Assembly: GCA_002362175.1 (NCBI GenBank)
Contig: DETU01000109.1
Location: 975 to 44,494 of the forward strand
Length of the DNA: 43,520 nt
Reading direction: 5' to 3'
Source: Ruminococcus sp. UBA3280
GTDB lineage: Bacteria > Bacillota > Clostridia > Oscillospirales > Ruminococcaceae
In this document: piece by piece, positions 24,648-33,722 of the stretch
Position numbering within the stretch: position 1 is the stretch's first letter
Layout: each line of letters begins with the position of its first letter
Notes under the pieces: generated by a model
Told to the model about the DNA's origin: nothing
The model's input: only the letters and a program-made list of their open reading frames with translations
Database searches by the model: none
Made by a program: the position numbers and the translations under genes

Positions 24648-25343
24648 TTATTCAACAGTTATTGAACCTGTCTGCAAGTTTTCAAAAGCATATTTTTCAA
24701 GCGACATATCACCTTCAAAATTTCTGAACATATCCGTTTCCATATAATAGAAGCCTATAGGATAAACTGTCCCTGACTCTGCATCTTCGGGAACATCAAA
24801 ATAGAAGGTTGCAATATCCCCGTCCTGTCCTTGATTTCCTTTAAACATTACTGTAAAGAACAATGCACTAAGATTTTTTTTGATAAGTTCTTCTGGCGGA
24901 TTATTCTGCCATTCACATTCAAGAGCAATAAAACCCGTATTATATTCAGAAGCTACTCCCTTTTTGAATTCTACGGAATTTGTTTCTTCTTCCATAAGAA
25001 CACAATCAAGTTCTTCGGGATAAGTAAGATGTATACCGCACATACTCCAGTTAAGGTCAGCACCCTTTACAGAAACGGTTACTTCTGCCGTTTCTCCTGC
25101 TTTGGCTGTAACATTATTTACACTTATCAGAGGTCCGCTTTCAGCTGTGGGAATATCTTTGAATTTATTTTCCATAGCTGTTGAACTGTCGGGGATTCTT
25201 ACAACTTCATCTGAATTTTCTATACCTTTTATTGAGGTCTGTCCCGAACTTTCAGGACTTGTATATGAAGAATCCTCCTTACTGCTGCACGAAACGGCTG
25301 TCATACACAAAATCAATGCAAGAGCTATTAATTTCAACTTCAT
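24648..25343 (-). CDS. Lipoprotein with one cohesin-like domain
   Basis: A 231-residue protein. A signal peptide ends at Cys19 (MTAVSC), so it should be lipid-anchored on the outer face of the membrane. A Ser-rich linker covers about 20-70. Residues about 73-231 follow the pattern of a cohesin: strand ISVNNVTAKAGETAEVTVSV, then MCGIHLTYPEELDCVLM, GFIALECEWQ, then ALFFTVMFKG and ATFYFDVPEDAESGTVYPI, ending in TGSITVE. Cohesins bind dockerins in cellulosomes. This order and these motifs agree with the family, but only a profile search could fix the type. It starts just after the clpE stop, with its SD (AAGGAG) inside clpE. Another reading is a cohesin-fold carbohydrate-binding domain. Confidence 0.75.
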   Translation of the reverse strand: MKLKLIALALILCMTAVSCSSKEDSSYTSPESSGQTSIKGIENSDEVVRIPDSSTAMENKFKDIPTAESGPLISVNNVTAKAGETAEVTVSVKGADLNWSMCGIHLTYPEELDCVLMEEETNSVEFKKGVASEYNTGFIALECEWQNNPPEELIKKNLSALFFTVMFKGNQGQDGDIATFYFDVPEDAESGTVYPIGFYYMETDMFRNFEGDMSLEKYAFENLQTGSITVE

Positions 25344-25346
25344 TTT

Positions 25347-27665
25347 TTACTGCTCCTTTTTGTCCTTTGCACTGACAACAAGATTATCACCGTCGGCAGA
25401 AACGTCAATGCCATTTATTTCAGAGGCTTTTTCAATTATTATTTCTGCTATTCTGTCCTCAATTTCCTGTCTGATTACACGGCGTATATCTCTTGCACCG
25501 TATGGTTTTCCGTAAGCCTTTTCAGCAATAAGAGAAAGTGCCTTGCTGTCATAGCTTATGCTGATGTTCTTTTCTGAAAGCGGTTCAATCATTTCGTCAA
25601 GCATAAGTGAAGCAATACTTGCAAAATCTTTCTTATCAAGCTGTCTGAACACAACTATTTCGTCTATACGGCTTATAAATTCGGGACGCAGAAATTCACG
25701 CAGTCCTTTCATTGCCTTATCACGTGAAATTTCATTTTCGGTTCTGTTGAAACCTACACCCAACGATTTGTCTGACGACCCTGCATTAGAAGTCATGCAG
25801 ATAATAGTATTTTCAAAATTGATTGTTCTTCCGTGTGCGTCGTCAACTTTTCCCTCGTCAAGAATCTGCATGAGTATATTCATTACATCAGGGTGAGCTT
25901 TTTCAATTTCGTCAAAAAGTATTACAGAATAAGGACGACGACGGACTTTTTCCGTAAGCTGTCCTGCTTCGTCATATCCGACATATCCCGGAGGCGAGCC
26001 AATCATTCTTGCAACGGAATGTTTCTCCATGTATTCCGTCATATCAAGTCTTATAAGCGGTTCGGGTGAATCAAACATTTCTTCTGCAAGTGCCTTTACA
26101 AGTTCTGTCTTTCCTACACCTGTAGGTCCTACAAAGATAAATGACGCAGGACGACGACGTTTATTGAGACGTACTCTTGTACGCTTGATAGCCCTTGCAA
26201 GAGTTTCAACAGCTTCATTCTGTCCGAGTACTCTCTTTTTCAATGCACCCTCAAGCTTTGCAATTTTAAGGAACTCGGTTTCTGCAATCTTGTTTGCAGG
26301 AATACCAGTCCAGAGTTCAACAACCTTTGCAATATCTTCTTCTGTTACCTGAACACTTTCAGCTTTTTCCTTTAGTGCCTTTTCATCTTCATGAGCGTGG
26401 ATAAGCTTTCCCTTTACTTCCGCAAGTGCCTGATAATCAGGTTCACTCTGTTCTGAAATACTCTTTTCCATTCCCTCAAGAACTGCTATCTCCTTTTTAA
26501 GCTTGTCGTATTCGGCAATTTCGGGAGAACGTATACACGCTCTTGCACAGCCTTCGTCAAGAAGGTCAATAGCCTTGTCGGGAAGAAAACGGTCTGTTAT
26601 ATATCTTTCTGAAAGTACGGCACAAACTCTGATTAAATAGTCAGAAATATGCACCCTGTGGTAGTTTTCGTAATATTTCTTTATTCCAAGAAGTACGTCT
26701 ACCGTTTCTTCAACAGTCGGCTCGTTTACGGTTACGGGTTGGAAACGTCTTTCAAGTGCGGAATCCTTTTCAATGTACTTTCTGTATTCGCTGAAAGTAG
26801 TTGCACCGATAACCTGAACCTCACCTCTTGAAAGAGCAGGTTTGAGAATGTTTGCGGCGTTCATAGAACCCTCTGAATCTCCTGCACCGACAAGATTATG
26901 AACTTCGTCAATAAAGAGAATAATATTTCCCTCACGCTTTACTTCGTCAACAAGACCTTTCACACGGCTTTCAAACTGTCCTCTGAATTGAGTACCTGCA
27001 ACAAGTGCGGTAAGGTCAAGTAGATATACTTTCTTGTCGGCAAGATTGAAAGGAACGTTTCCGTCATTGATACGCTGGGCAATTCCCTCCGCAATTGCAG
27101 TCTTACCTACACCGGGTTCACCGATAAGGCAGGGATTGTTCTTTGTTCTTCTTGAAAGAATCTGTACTACACGTGCAATTTCCTTGTCACGTCCTATAAT
27201 ATTGTCAAGTTCACCGTTTGCGGCTTTCTGTGAAAGGTTGGTGCAATAGCTACCAAGGAATTTAAGTTCCTTTGACTTCTTTTCACGTCTGTTTCCACCG
27301 AAAAGACCACGTTTTTCACCGTTGGGTTTCTTTTCTGAATTATTCTTTGATTCAATACTTTCGGGTTTGTCGTCATTCTTGCTTTCAATTTCACCCAATC
27401 CGAACATATTTGAAAGGAAGTCAGGCATAAGACCTGAACCGCCCATTTCAAAACTGTCGCCGTCAAGCATACTCATCATCTGGTCTGAAAGCTGGTCTAT
27501 TTCTTCATTGGTAATACCGAATTTGTCCATGTATTCCGATACCTGCGGAATTTTCTGCTCTCTCGCACAAGTCAGACAAAGTCCCTCATTCTTCTTTTCG
27601 TTTCCCTGAACGGAAGTAATAAACACAACCGCAGGTCTTTTTTTACATTTACTGCACATTATCAT
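25347..27665 (-). CDS. clpE: ClpE-type ATPase with N-terminal zinc finger
   Basis: A 772-residue AAA+ unfoldase that feeds proteins to ClpP. In place of the Clp_N repeats it has a zinc finger with spacing CX2CX22CX2C (Cys4, 7, 30, 33), the mark of ClpE and also of McsA. A linker to about 130 follows, then NBD1 (Walker A GEPGVGKT 182-189, FIDE 251-254), a UVR-type middle region (DKLKKEIAVLEG), NBD2 (GPTGVGKTE, ILFDEIEKAHPDV) and a VGF tripeptide in SLGVGFNRTE, the usual ClpP-docking loop. It is longer than B. subtilis ClpE (about 700 residues) because of the linker. No CtsR box (GGTCAAA repeats) is seen upstream; two hairpins lie in the leader. Confidence 0.92.
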   Translation of the reverse strand: MIMCSKCKKRPAVVFITSVQGNEKKNEGLCLTCAREQKIPQVSEYMDKFGITNEEIDQLSDQMMSMLDGDSFEMGGSGLMPDFLSNMFGLGEIESKNDDKPESIESKNNSEKKPNGEKRGLFGGNRREKKSKELKFLGSYCTNLSQKAANGELDNIIGRDKEIARVVQILSRRTKNNPCLIGEPGVGKTAIAEGIAQRINDGNVPFNLADKKVYLLDLTALVAGTQFRGQFESRVKGLVDEVKREGNIILFIDEVHNLVGAGDSEGSMNAANILKPALSRGEVQVIGATTFSEYRKYIEKDSALERRFQPVTVNEPTVEETVDVLLGIKKYYENYHRVHISDYLIRVCAVLSERYITDRFLPDKAIDLLDEGCARACIRSPEIAEYDKLKKEIAVLEGMEKSISEQSEPDYQALAEVKGKLIHAHEDEKALKEKAESVQVTEEDIAKVVELWTGIPANKIAETEFLKIAKLEGALKKRVLGQNEAVETLARAIKRTRVRLNKRRRPASFIFVGPTGVGKTELVKALAEEMFDSPEPLIRLDMTEYMEKHSVARMIGSPPGYVGYDEAGQLTEKVRRRPYSVILFDEIEKAHPDVMNILMQILDEGKVDDAHGRTINFENTIICMTSNAGSSDKSLGVGFNRTENEISRDKAMKGLREFLRPEFISRIDEIVVFRQLDKKDFASIASLMLDEMIEPLSEKNISISYDSKALSLIAEKAYGKPYGARDIRRVIRQEIEDRIAEIIIEKASEINGIDVSADGDNLVVSAKDKKEQ

Positions 27666-27702
27666 ATCAGGCTTTTCCCCCTGTAATTATTTTTACTGTA
27701 TC

Positions 27703-27723
27703 TCCGTAAAATATTCTTACGGA
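27703..27723. repeat. Inverted repeat in the clpE leader (proximal)
   Basis: TCCGTAA (27703-27709) and TTACGGA (27717-27723) form a 7-bp stem with a 7-base loop, 38 bases before the clpE start. No U-run follows on the minus strand, so it is not a terminator; an operator or RNA element is possible. Confidence 0.5.
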
Positions 27724-27741
27724 AATATAGTAAATCTCTCC

Positions 27742-27772
27742 GGAGTTCCATAAGCTTTACTTATAAAACTCC
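27742..27772. repeat. Long inverted repeat in the clpE leader (distal)
   Basis: Read on the minus strand, GGAGTTTTATAAG (27772-27760) and CTTATGGAACTCC (27754-27742) form a 13-bp stem with two G-U pairs and a 5-base loop. No T-run follows. It lies in the 156-base gap between the cvpA-like gene and clpE. Confidence 0.55.
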
Positions 27773-27821
27773 TGATATAAATTATTTTCTTTGAAACAAT
27801 CAGACTTTTCGGAATCATTCC

Positions 27822-28718
27822 TTAAAGTTTTAAAAAATCATAAGCATATCTGAAGATATATGTTTTATCGACGGCTTCGTTACCGAAAAACAACGTTTCA
27901 TTGTTTCCCATAATAATACAAAGCTTTAATATAACGGCTGTCATAAACAATATAACCGCTCCCGTAATTATTCCGCATACGCCCCCGACAATACGTGAAC
28001 CTGTAGAATTTTCTGTTTCTCTCTGTCCTGCCGTTACCGCCTTTATTGTAAGAATGACAATAATAAACATCACAATAAACAATACTGCAATAACAACAAG
28101 TCTTATAACATTTTTATATGCATCGGCAATATAATCATCAGAAATTATTCTTGCCGTATCTTTTCTCTGGTCACTGTTTTTTATCTGTCTGATAAGACTT
28201 CCACATTCAACCTCTCCGTCAGTTATTTTTCTTGACGCAGTTTCAACGGCATATTTACTCATGTCGTCGGAAATAAGCTTCGTTATGACTGACGCATAAC
28301 ATTTATGAAGATTTTTCTGAAAATTTTCTTTATCATCAACAACCTTTCCGTTTATATTGTTCATATATTTGTAAAGCTGTTTGTCAACGTCCTTGTCTGA
28401 ATCAAGAATCTCATCAATTTTTTTTGTGTTTACAATTACATTATATCCCATTCCTTCCAGTGCATTTCCAATATGCGACGATATATCGGTATCAATAAGT
28501 GTTTTTTCAAGCTTGCTGATATTGCTGTCCCTTACTGCTGTTTTATAAAGTGAGTCTGAAACCGCACCGCTTGCTGATACTGCAATTACAGCACCGACTA
28601 TACAGCCGACAGCAGTCAGAGCAGATTTAAAAACACCTTTCTTTCCTGATAAATAAATACATACAAGTAATACGGCAACAGATAAAACGTCGTAAAGCCA
28701 CCATAGTTGTGTTCCCAT
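27822..28718 (-). CDS. CvpA-family membrane protein
   Basis: A 298-residue membrane protein with an N-terminal YDVLSVAVLLVCIYLSGKKG region, a Gly/Ala-rich second helix (about 30-55), a long soluble segment (about 56-200), and C-terminal membrane helices (about 205-228 and 243-270). This matches CvpA-type proteins of Clostridia, which are larger than E. coli CvpA (162 residues). Their function is unclear; in E. coli CvpA affects colicin V export and envelope traits. The ATG at 28718 has no SD; a strong SD (AAAGGAGG) lies just before an out-of-frame ATG at 28750, so the start is uncertain. It follows the DUF5711 gene. Confidence 0.78.
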   Translation of the reverse strand: MGTQLWWLYDVLSVAVLLVCIYLSGKKGVFKSALTAVGCIVGAVIAVSASGAVSDSLYKTAVRDSNISKLEKTLIDTDISSHIGNALEGMGYNVIVNTKKIDEILDSDKDVDKQLYKYMNNINGKVVDDKENFQKNLHKCYASVITKLISDDMSKYAVETASRKITDGEVECGSLIRQIKNSDQRKDTARIISDDYIADAYKNVIRLVVIAVLFIVMFIIVILTIKAVTAGQRETENSTGSRIVGGVCGIITGAVILFMTAVILKLCIIMGNNETLFFGNEAVDKTYIFRYAYDFLKL

Positions 28719-28772
28719 AACATATGTACAGACAGTTTTCCGACTGCCATACTTCCTCCTTTCATAAAAATA

Positions 28773-29939
28773 TCAACTTTCATAATCAATTCTGTCAATT
28801 TTATTATAACCTTTGAGGAAAATATGCTCACTGCTTCTCACAAATCCTGTATATGAATCTGATACGGCAGCTTTGGAACGAAGTTTCCCGCTGAAATCAT
28901 ATGCACGTATTTCCTCTTTACACATCACATATGCAAGCCCGTCGTGTACTGCCACATCAACCGCCCGCTGTCCGAGGTCAATTACAAGAGGCTCTGTAGC
29001 TCCTCCTTTGAAAAGTACCATAATATATTTACGCCTGTCATCGTTATTTATGATTACGGCAGACATTCCTCCGCTGCTTGCTCCTCCTTTAAGGTCTCCG
29101 TCATAACGGTAATATGAACTTATCTGCCCGTTTTCGTTTACATATCCGCAGGCATCAATTCCAAGAACAAAAGCACCTGCATTGAATCCGTAAACATCAA
29201 GACCTACCGTATCAATGCCCGGAGAAGTCCATTTTTCACCGTTTTCCCTGAAATAAACCTGCTGAACAGAAGTTGTAAGCGAACCGTTTTCAGCCATTAT
29301 GTAGCTTATGACACAGCCACCGCTTTCATTTATAAAGCTTATATCATTTACACGCTCCATGCAACTGCGTTCATAAATAAGACTCCCTTTTTTATCATAT
29401 ACGAATATTTCACAATCATAGTTATCAGACGTTGTGACAACTGCCGTATATCCTTCAGGGCTTATTCTCGCAAACATTATATTATTATCAAAATGATTTT
29501 TATATAAAATTCCTTCTTCGTCCTCAATACAGAAATCATCACCGCCGTTTTCGTAAATCAACGCCCTTCCGCTGTCTGTACGCAGTACTGCATTAGTATA
29601 TGCGTGCTGACGCTTTCTCATTAATGTACCGTCTGAATTATAAAAGAAAATATGAACATCACTAAGTACAATAAGTTTATCCTGTGTCTGACCAAGCTGA
29701 TAATTATACTCTCCGCTTATCTCTATAGGAAAATTTCCATCAGCAAGAAGTCCGGAATTGATGATTGTCTTATATTGTTGTCCTATTCCTCTCATCTTTG
29801 AAAGCCACATATCCTTTGTAAAGTACAAACCCGCAGCTATTGCCGCAACAAGCAGAAATATAAGAAATTTCACACGCTGTTTTTTCTTTTTCTTACGGTT
29901 CTTAATTTCAACTATATCGTCTGCGTCATAAATCGGCAC
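28773..29939 (-). CDS. DUF5711-like membrane-anchored beta-propeller protein
   Basis: A 388-residue protein. A short acidic N-terminus and a lysine-rich stretch (KKKKKQRVKF) lead into one membrane span at about 25-42. The rest lies outside and has repeated strand patterns such as IFFYNSDGTLMRKR, IFVYDKKGSLIYERS and EIRAYDFSGKLRSK, which look like beta-propeller blades. The family is known in Clostridia as DUF5711, without a set function. The start is a GTG with GGAGGG about 9 bases upstream. It lies between truA and the cvpA-like gene, a context that may be conserved in Ruminococcus. Confidence 0.85.
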   Translation of the reverse strand: MPIYDADDIVEIKNRKKKKKQRVKFLIFLLVAAIAAGLYFTKDMWLSKMRGIGQQYKTIINSGLLADGNFPIEISGEYNYQLGQTQDKLIVLSDVHIFFYNSDGTLMRKRQHAYTNAVLRTDSGRALIYENGGDDFCIEDEEGILYKNHFDNNIMFARISPEGYTAVVTTSDNYDCEIFVYDKKGSLIYERSCMERVNDISFINESGGCVISYIMAENGSLTTSVQQVYFRENGEKWTSPGIDTVGLDVYGFNAGAFVLGIDACGYVNENGQISSYYRYDGDLKGGASSGGMSAVIINNDDRRKYIMVLFKGGATEPLVIDLGQRAVDVAVHDGLAYVMCKEEIRAYDFSGKLRSKAAVSDSYTGFVRSSEHIFLKGYNKIDRIDYES

Positions 29940-29973
29940 TTAATATCCCTCCTCATTTTAAAATCTTCTGTTC

Positions 29974-30729
29974 TCACATAAATATTTCTTTCTCACTGTA
30001 AAACACCCTGTTAAGATAAAGACCGTGTGCCACAGCTGTTCTTCCTGCTCTAAGACGATTTTTAGCGGAAAGAATTTCAGGAATATCATCAGGCAAAATT
30101 CTCTTTTCACTTACGTCTATAAGAGTGCCTGCAATAATCCTAATCATATTATACAAAAAACCGTTGCCTTTTACAAGCATTATCACCGTATCACCATAAT
30201 TTTCTATTTCAAGAGAATAAATAGTCCTTACAGTTGTTGAAACATTTGTACAGTCAGCACAAAACGATGCAAAGTCATGAGTTCCAACAAAGTACTCCGA
30301 AGCTTTTCGGACTGCTTCAATGTCAAATTTTCTTCTGTAGTGGAACATCAAATCAGGTGCAAACGGGTTTTTGGATTCACTGCAATGAATCTTATAAATA
30401 TATTCCTTGCCTTTGCAGTCAAATCTTGCATGAAAATCAAGAGGAACGTCCTCACAGCTTAAAATTGATATATCGTCGGGAAGTTCTCCGTTTACTCCTC
30501 TTACAAACCCTCTTGTGCTGATTCTGCTTTCCGTATGTACATTGAAGCAGAACTGATTTGCATGGACTCCCGTATCAGTTCTTGAACAGCCGGTTATACA
30601 TACAGGTTCATTCAGGACTTTTGAAACGTGTTTTTCAAGAACCTCCTGAACTGTTATGGCGTTATTCTGTCTTTGAAAACCATGATAATTAGTCCCCCTG
30701 TAAGCTGTCATCACTTTCAGATTTCGCAT
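29974..30729 (-). CDS. truA: tRNA pseudouridine(38-40) synthase TruA
   Basis: TruA makes pseudouridine at positions 38-40 of many tRNAs. I chose the ATG at 30729 (251 residues), with CGGAGG ahead, over the ATG at 30747, which overlaps this SD. Motifs are MTAYRGTNYHGFQRQ at the start, the catalytic Asp in CSRTDTGVHA (about 50-59) and FLYNMIRIIAGTLIDV near the C-terminus. The first 41 bases of the gene lie inside the 3' end of the yfhO-like gene, so translation is likely coupled. Confidence 0.96.
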   Translation of the reverse strand: MRNLKVMTAYRGTNYHGFQRQNNAITVQEVLEKHVSKVLNEPVCITGCSRTDTGVHANQFCFNVHTESRISTRGFVRGVNGELPDDISILSCEDVPLDFHARFDCKGKEYIYKIHCSESKNPFAPDLMFHYRRKFDIEAVRKASEYFVGTHDFASFCADCTNVSTTVRTIYSLEIENYGDTVIMLVKGNGFLYNMIRIIAGTLIDVSEKRILPDDIPEILSAKNRLRAGRTAVAHGLYLNRVFYSEKEIFM

Positions 30730-33709
30730 TTTCAACCTCCGTTTCATCTATATTTACCTGAATATCTTCATTTTTTTCTTCATCATCAGTTTTGTTTTCT
30801 GGCAAATCCTGCTGACTCTTTTTCTTCTTCCTGCGTTTTACATCAAAGAATACAACCACACCGCATAATACAACAGCTGTACATGATACCGCAATACCTG
30901 TCACAAGACCTTCAGGGGTATATTTAAGTTTTATACTGTGCTGTCCCGCACTTAGTTTAACACTGAGCATGGCACTTAAAACTTCTGTTGTTTCGGCTTC
31001 TTCACCGTCAACATAAACCGTCCACCCCTTTTCATAAGGGATTGAAAGAAACATCACGCCGTCATTTAAAGCATTTATATTGCCTGTTATTTCAGTATCA
31101 TTGAATGAAGTTATTTCAAGCTGTTCATCTGCGAGATTTTTATAAGCTTCTTCAAAAACGTCCTTTTTCAGTGCATAAACCATAAGCTTGTAACTTCCTG
31201 ACGAACTGTCACTTTTTGCAAATATTTCAACAGTGGAAGTACTGCCTTTCTGTCCGTTGCCCATAGGAAATACAATGGAATAATCTTCAATTGAAACATC
31301 ACTGTCAACAGTAATGTTATCACATCTTACATTCAGCTTATCACAGCTTCCGTTTGTTGCATAACCATACAAATAAGCATTTTCCACACCGTCATAACTG
31401 TAAACCGAACTTGACGACAAATTTTGATTTTCACGTGTAAATGTATAATTGCCAAAACCGCTCTTTTTAACTTCCATATTCTTATAATCAACAAGTGCAA
31501 CAGGCTGAGCGGTAAAACAACCCTCAACTCCCGTAGCAAGCTTAATAATATCGTTCTGATATTCAAACGGATTTGCGGACGGTTTTTCCGATATATTGAG
31601 AATGTCATCATTCATCATGAAACCAAGGGAAAGGGGATAATTATTCTTATAAAGATAAACATTATTTATTTCCTTTTCCGTACTGAGTGCCATTTCCTCA
31701 CTCTGCAATGCTCCTTTTTTGGAAATAATATATTTCAGTCCGAAAATTGAATTAAATACGGGAGTAGAAGTACGGTAATAATATCTGTTTCCTGCTTCCG
31801 ATGCATAAATTCCCATACGTTTCATGAGTTTCGTTACAGAAACGTTTGCGGCAGAAGAAAACTGTGATATTCCGTGATAGCCGTAAAGCGAACTGTCATT
31901 CAGTGTATAGCTTCCCGTCATTTCTGTTCTGTAGAAAAGACTGTCATCATTTTCGTCGGCATATGAAAGGAGACTCTGCACCTGTTCATTTTTATCGGGA
32001 TAAGAAGTATAACTTGATGTATCAACCGTCTGCACACCTATACAGGCATTTCCGACAAGTTCAAATCCAAGTACGCAGGAAAGTCCTATGCTTGTAATAT
32101 GACTTCTAAGTGACTGATTCTTTATATTTATAATTTTCACCAGTGCGAAAACAAGCAGGAACAAAGCAGTAATTATAAGTGAAGCCTGTAAAGCGTCTGT
32201 TTTTTCCTTGTTGAAAACATCTTCAAATTTTATATGGTCGTCCGAATCGGTATAGAACATGAAGAAAGTTCCCCACATAACAGCAAGTACAGGAATAAAA
32301 ATAATATTATTTCTGCTTTTCCTGCTGAAAATCGCCGAAAAGACCACAATTGCAACCGTAACCGCAACAGCTGTTATGAATACTGTCTTATTTGCACCGA
32401 CAAATGAAAAATCATCGGGATTTTTACGGTAATTCAGATAAAAAATCACAGACGGTGCAATAAGTGAAAGAACAATCTGATAAACGGTTATGCCCTTTTT
32501 CATCATAACGTCATATGCACGGAACGCCGCCGCAACAAGCACAAAGCTGAATATAAAGGCAAAACGGTACGGTATCTGATTTGTGAAATGAAAACCGTGC
32601 CATATATAGTTGAGCTTGTTCATATTACAGCTTACAACAATAACCGCAAGCATTACAAGAACAGATATTTTTTCACGTATCTTAATACCCATTGAAAAAA
32701 CAAAAACACCAAAAAGCAATATTGCCAACATTCCACAGGCAAAGTTAGGCAGTCCCTCAACTTTTGCAGGTTGACTGAAAGAAAGCAGATTTGCAAACAA
32801 ATCAGTCCATTTTTCATAGAAAGTCGTATCCTGCGGAAAAACATTATTCGCACTGTAAGTCAGTTGCAGACCGAAATATGCAGGAAGTGTTATAAATGCG
32901 GACAAAGCTATTCCAAGCAGGGAAGAACGCACCATTATATATAATTTTACGAAGAAGTCTTTTATTCCCTTTGGTTCTATGATTCCGGCAGCCGCAAACA
33001 TGAATATGCAGAATATACACGTAAAATATCCTACATAATAACTTGAAATCAACGACAATGCAAGCGAAAATGTAAACAGTTTCCACTTTCTTTCACGGCA
33101 TATCGCTACAACTCCCGTCATTACAAGAGGAAACAGTGCAACAGTATCAAACCACATTACATTCCAGTAATAACCGAGAACATAACTGCAAAGTGCAAAC
33201 ATTGCCGAAAATATACAGATTGAGATGTCTTTTCTTTTGTATGTATACCGCAGAAAACAACTGAAAAATGCTCCGCTGAAACCTATTTTTGCTATGAGTA
33301 TTAAAGTAAAAGCATCACGTGCGTTTTCATCGCTGAAAAATACGGAAAGCCAGTTCAGCGGACTTGACGCATAATAAGATATAAGTGAAAGGAAATTCGT
33401 ACCCATTCCGTTCTGCCACGAATAAAGAAACGAACCGCCGTTCATGAGTTTTTCCCTCTCTACACGGAAAAACGGAAAATACTGATGCCATGAGTCAACA
33501 ACAAGAATCTGTCTGTCACCAAAAGGGTGTATGCCGTTCTGTGCAAAAGCGTAAATCATTACAGCAACAGGAATTATAAACGACAACAAAAAGCAGAAAA
33601 TTCCCTTTTCGTCCATAAATCTGAAGAATCTGTTTCCGCCTACAGCAGAAATTATTTTCCCGAAATTACTGTTTCCGTTATTTTTTTTAATCTCTTTATT
33701 ATGTTCCAT
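30689..33709 (-). CDS. YfhO-family integral membrane protein
   Basis: A 1006-residue protein with about 12-13 membrane segments in residues 30-510, a large extracytoplasmic domain (about 540-920), a last span (about 925-945) and a charged cytoplasmic tail. The start region FRFMDEKGIFCFLLSFIIP and the DSWHQYFPFFR loop match the YfhO family, a GT-C-like group. In B. subtilis YfhO glycosylates lipoteichoic acid; here the acceptor is unknown. The C-terminal part ends in a strand-rich motif (FLSIPYEKGWTVYVDGEEAE) typical of YfhO. It lies between ecfT and truA with an SD GAGAGAGG before the ATG. Confidence 0.93.
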   Translation of the reverse strand: MEHNKEIKKNNGNSNFGKIISAVGGNRFFRFMDEKGIFCFLLSFIIPVAVMIYAFAQNGIHPFGDRQILVVDSWHQYFPFFRVEREKLMNGGSFLYSWQNGMGTNFLSLISYYASSPLNWLSVFFSDENARDAFTLILIAKIGFSGAFFSCFLRYTYKRKDISICIFSAMFALCSYVLGYYWNVMWFDTVALFPLVMTGVVAICRERKWKLFTFSLALSLISSYYVGYFTCIFCIFMFAAAGIIEPKGIKDFFVKLYIMVRSSLLGIALSAFITLPAYFGLQLTYSANNVFPQDTTFYEKWTDLFANLLSFSQPAKVEGLPNFACGMLAILLFGVFVFSMGIKIREKISVLVMLAVIVVSCNMNKLNYIWHGFHFTNQIPYRFAFIFSFVLVAAAFRAYDVMMKKGITVYQIVLSLIAPSVIFYLNYRKNPDDFSFVGANKTVFITAVAVTVAIVVFSAIFSRKSRNNIIFIPVLAVMWGTFFMFYTDSDDHIKFEDVFNKEKTDALQASLIITALFLLVFALVKIINIKNQSLRSHITSIGLSCVLGFELVGNACIGVQTVDTSSYTSYPDKNEQVQSLLSYADENDDSLFYRTEMTGSYTLNDSSLYGYHGISQFSSAANVSVTKLMKRMGIYASEAGNRYYYRTSTPVFNSIFGLKYIISKKGALQSEEMALSTEKEINNVYLYKNNYPLSLGFMMNDDILNISEKPSANPFEYQNDIIKLATGVEGCFTAQPVALVDYKNMEVKKSGFGNYTFTRENQNLSSSSVYSYDGVENAYLYGYATNGSCDKLNVRCDNITVDSDVSIEDYSIVFPMGNGQKGSTSTVEIFAKSDSSSGSYKLMVYALKKDVFEEAYKNLADEQLEITSFNDTEITGNINALNDGVMFLSIPYEKGWTVYVDGEEAETTEVLSAMLSVKLSAGQHSIKLKYTPEGLVTGIAVSCTAVVLCGVVVFFDVKRRKKKKSQQDLPENKTDDEEKNEDIQVNIDETEVENAKSESDDSLQGD

Positions 33710-33722
33710 TTTTGACCTCTCT

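Noticed and set aside
25102..27609. Several plus-strand open frames opposite clpE and the cohesin-like gene
   Set aside because: They mirror strongly conserved coding sequence on the other strand, have no SD and show no family motif.
27666..27821. CtsR operator or CIRCE element before clpE
   Set aside because: Neither GGTCAAA direct repeats nor TTAGCACTC/GAGTGCTAA is present.
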